A stretch of 64,000 nucleotides of DNA from Propionibacteriaceae bacterium (GTDB taxonomy: Bacteria > Actinomycetota > Actinomycetes > Propionibacteriales > Propionibacteriaceae). The notes beneath the pieces are model-generated. The model was not told where the DNA came from, made no database searches, and saw nothing but the letters and a program-made list of their open reading frames with translations. The stretch lies in assembly GCA_027492545.1 (NCBI GenBank), contig JAPUEL010000029.1, forward strand, positions 1 through 64,000, written 5' to 3'. This document shows positions 62,657-64,000 of the stretch, in pieces; positions within the stretch are counted from its first letter, which is position 1; each line of letters begins with the position of its first letter. The position numbers were made by a program, and so were the translations under genes.

Positions 62657-63531
62657 GCCACCAGGGTCCCGGCGAGCAGCCCGGCCGCGATGCCGATCTC
62701 GGCCATGCCGGTGGCCTGGATGACGGGGATGAGCGCCTTCCCGGAGGCCCCGCCGAGCACGAGGCGCAGCGGCGTGACCAGGAGCGGGGCGCCCGCCAGG
62801 CCGAGGAGCGCCCACCAGGTGGTGAGCGCGGCGAACGCGAGCGTCGCGGCCACGGCCACCACGGCCAGGGCCGCGAAGAAGACGCGGCTGCGCCGGTCGC
62901 CCAGCCGGACCGGCAGCGTCAGCTTGCCGGAGGTCTGGTCGGTGGCGATGTCGCGCAGGTTGTTGGCCACCAGGATGGCGCTGGCCAGCGAGCCCACGGC
63001 GGTGGCCGCGAGCCACGCGTGCGGCGGGGCCGTGCCGGCGATGACGTAGCAGGTGCCGACGGTGGCCACCAGCCCGAAGAACACGAACACCATCACCTCG
63101 CCGAGGCCGAGGTAGCCGTAGGGCTTGGCGCCGCCGGTGTAGTACCAGGCGGCCAGGATGCTGAGCGCGCCCACCCCGATGAGCCACCACTGCCCGCTGA
63201 GCGCCACCACGACGAGACCCACCACGCCGGCGAGCGCGAAGGCGCCGAACGCCGCGGCCTTGACGGCGCGCGCCGGGGCGAGGCCGGAGGCGACCAGGCG
63301 CGTGGGGCCCACGCGGTCGTCGTCGGTGCCGCGCACCCCGTCGGAGTAGTCGTTGGCGTAGTTGACGCCCACCTGGAGGGCCAGCGCGACCAGCAGGCAC
63401 AGCGCCGCCGCGAGCCAGTCGTATTGCCCGAGGGCGGCGGCGCCGGCGGACCCGGCCAGGATGGGGGCGACGGCGGCGGGCAGCGTGCGCGGGCGGGCGC
63501 CGGCCACCCAGACGGAGAGCGTTTCGTTCAT
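62653..63531 (-). CDS. menA: 1,4-Dihydroxy-2-naphthoate polyprenyltransferase
   Basis: Membrane prenyltransferase attaching the isoprenoid tail, 292 residues with about eight or nine helices. The first aspartate-rich motif is NYANDYSDGVRGTDDD near residue 58; the second is NNLRDIATDQTSGK near residue 190. The ATG at 63531 overlaps the menE stop (ATGA). Its polyprenyl donor is probably made by the synthase at 35.4 kb. Confidence 0.94.
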   Translation of the reverse strand: MNETLSVWVAGARPRTLPAAVAPILAGSAGAAALGQYDWLAAALCLLVALALQVGVNYANDYSDGVRGTDDDRVGPTRLVASGLAPARAVKAAAFGAFALAGVVGLVVVALSGQWWLIGVGALSILAAWYYTGGAKPYGYLGLGEVMVFVFFGLVATVGTCYVIAGTAPPHAWLAATAVGSLASAILVANNLRDIATDQTSGKLTLPVRLGDRRSRVFFAALAVVAVAATLAFAALTTWWALLGLAGAPLLVTPLRLVLGGASGKALIPVIQATGMAEIGIAAGLLAGTLVA

Positions 63532-64000
63532 GACCGGAGCAACTCTAGGAGCTTTTCCCGGTCGGGCTTGCCACCGGCGGTCCGCGGTAGGGCCGCCAGG
63601 ACCACGAGCTGCCGCGGCAGCGCCGCCGCCGGGAGCGTCGGCCGAAGCCGCTCGCGCCAGGCGCCGAGCTCGCCGGAGCGCGCGAAGAGCACCACCCGCG
63701 CCCCCCACTCGGCGTCCGGCACGGCCAGCACCTCGGTCTCCGGATCGAGGGCCGCGACCGCGCGCCGGACTTCGGCCAGGTCCACGTTGACGCCGCCGCT
63801 GATCACCACGTCGTCGATGCGGCCGTCGATGATCAGCCGCCCGTCCGCCCATCGCCCGCGGTCCCGGGTGAGGACCGCGCCGTCGACGAGTGTCGCGGTG
63901 GTGCCGGCCGCGTCGCCGAGATAGCCGGCGAAGGTGGTGGGGCCGGCGAGCCTCACCCGGCCGTCCGGGCCGAGGCGCACGGTCACGCCCGGCAGCGGCA
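63528..64000 (-). CDS. menE: o-Succinylbenzoate-CoA ligase, C-terminal part (cut by window edge)
   Basis: Acyl-adenylate-forming enzyme of menaquinone synthesis. Only the final 156 codons or so are inside; the gene continues beyond the right edge. The hinge motif DRGRW...DGRIDDVVISGGVNVDLAEV and the C-terminal lysine in RTAGGKPDREKL are visible. A short in-frame ATG-like start at 63986 is internal, not the real start. The menE-menA-menC-menD order is expected, with overlaps throughout. Confidence 0.88.
   Translation of the reverse strand, partial: PLPGVTVRLGPDGRVRLAGPTTFAGYLGDAAGTTATLVDGAVLTRDRGRWADGRLIIDGRIDDVVISGGVNVDLAEVRRAVAALDPETEVLAVPDAEWGARVVLFARSGELGAWRERLRPTLPAAALPRQLVVLAALPRTAGGKPDREKLLELLRS

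Overview
The window is chromosomal housekeeping DNA from a high-GC Gram-positive bacterium (Actinomycetota). Gene order supports this: tRNA-Trp-secE-nusG-rplK-rplA, tRNA-Thr-tRNA-Met-rpmG-hadA-hadB, a 14-gene nuo operon preceded by a geranylgeranyl reductase and followed by a polyprenyl synthase, menaquinone-only quinone genes, MptB-type mannosyltransferase and KorAB. A Propionibacteriales-like relative is my best guess, but that is inference. No insertion sequence, prophage, CRISPR array, plasmid gene or rRNA was seen.

Layout. 1-10.7 kb (minus strand): start of fusA, rpsG, rpsL, then rpoC, rpoB, rplL and rplJ with an L10-leader attenuator. 10.8-13.4 kb (plus): a polar amino-acid ABC importer. 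13.4-14.1 kb: a rearrangement scar joining a truncated histidine phosphatase to the tail of an NAD(P)HX-dehydratase-like gene, with a short inverted piece between them. 14.1-17.7 kb (minus): enoyl-CoA hydratase, rplA, rplK, nusG, secE, tRNA-Trp. 17.9-21.5 kb: a heterodimeric ABC exporter. 21.5-26.0 kb: M20 amidohydrolase, murB, hadB, hadA, rpmG, tRNA-Met, tRNA-Thr, deoD, tRNA-Tyr. 26.2-29.1 kb: a YajQ-family protein, an exonuclease III and mptB. 29.1-30.3 kb: a short second set of NuoB-, NuoC- and NuoI-like proteins, divergent from korAB (30.5-33.4 kb). 33.4-35.4 kb: M13 metallopeptidase. 35.4-53.1 kb (minus): polyprenyl synthase, nuoN to nuoA and menJ-like reductase, apparently one transcript led by the reductase. 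53.3-64.0 kb: isochorismate synthase, a two-gene ABC system, an alpha/beta hydrolase, menG, a RecB-like nuclease, and menD, menC, menA and the C-terminal part of menE.

How it fits together. The second half is a menaquinone respiration region. MenF, MenD, MenC, MenE and MenA make demethylmenaquinone, MenG methylates it, the polyprenyl synthase supplies the tail, the MenJ-like enzyme reduces it, and complex I uses the product. KorAB makes reduced ferredoxin from 2-oxoglutarate; the divergent NuoB/C/I set is a candidate route for ferredoxin electrons. The first half is the transcription and translation core.

Most interesting points: the nnrD/phosphatase scar with a roughly 57-bp inversion; the three-gene Nuo-like module beside korAB; large nested hairpins between rpoB and rpoC; and a series of TAGRCT -10 boxes placed 6-8 nt before start codons, suggesting leaderless mRNAs. 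I found no convincing entirely new system; most of the window is well-known core biology.
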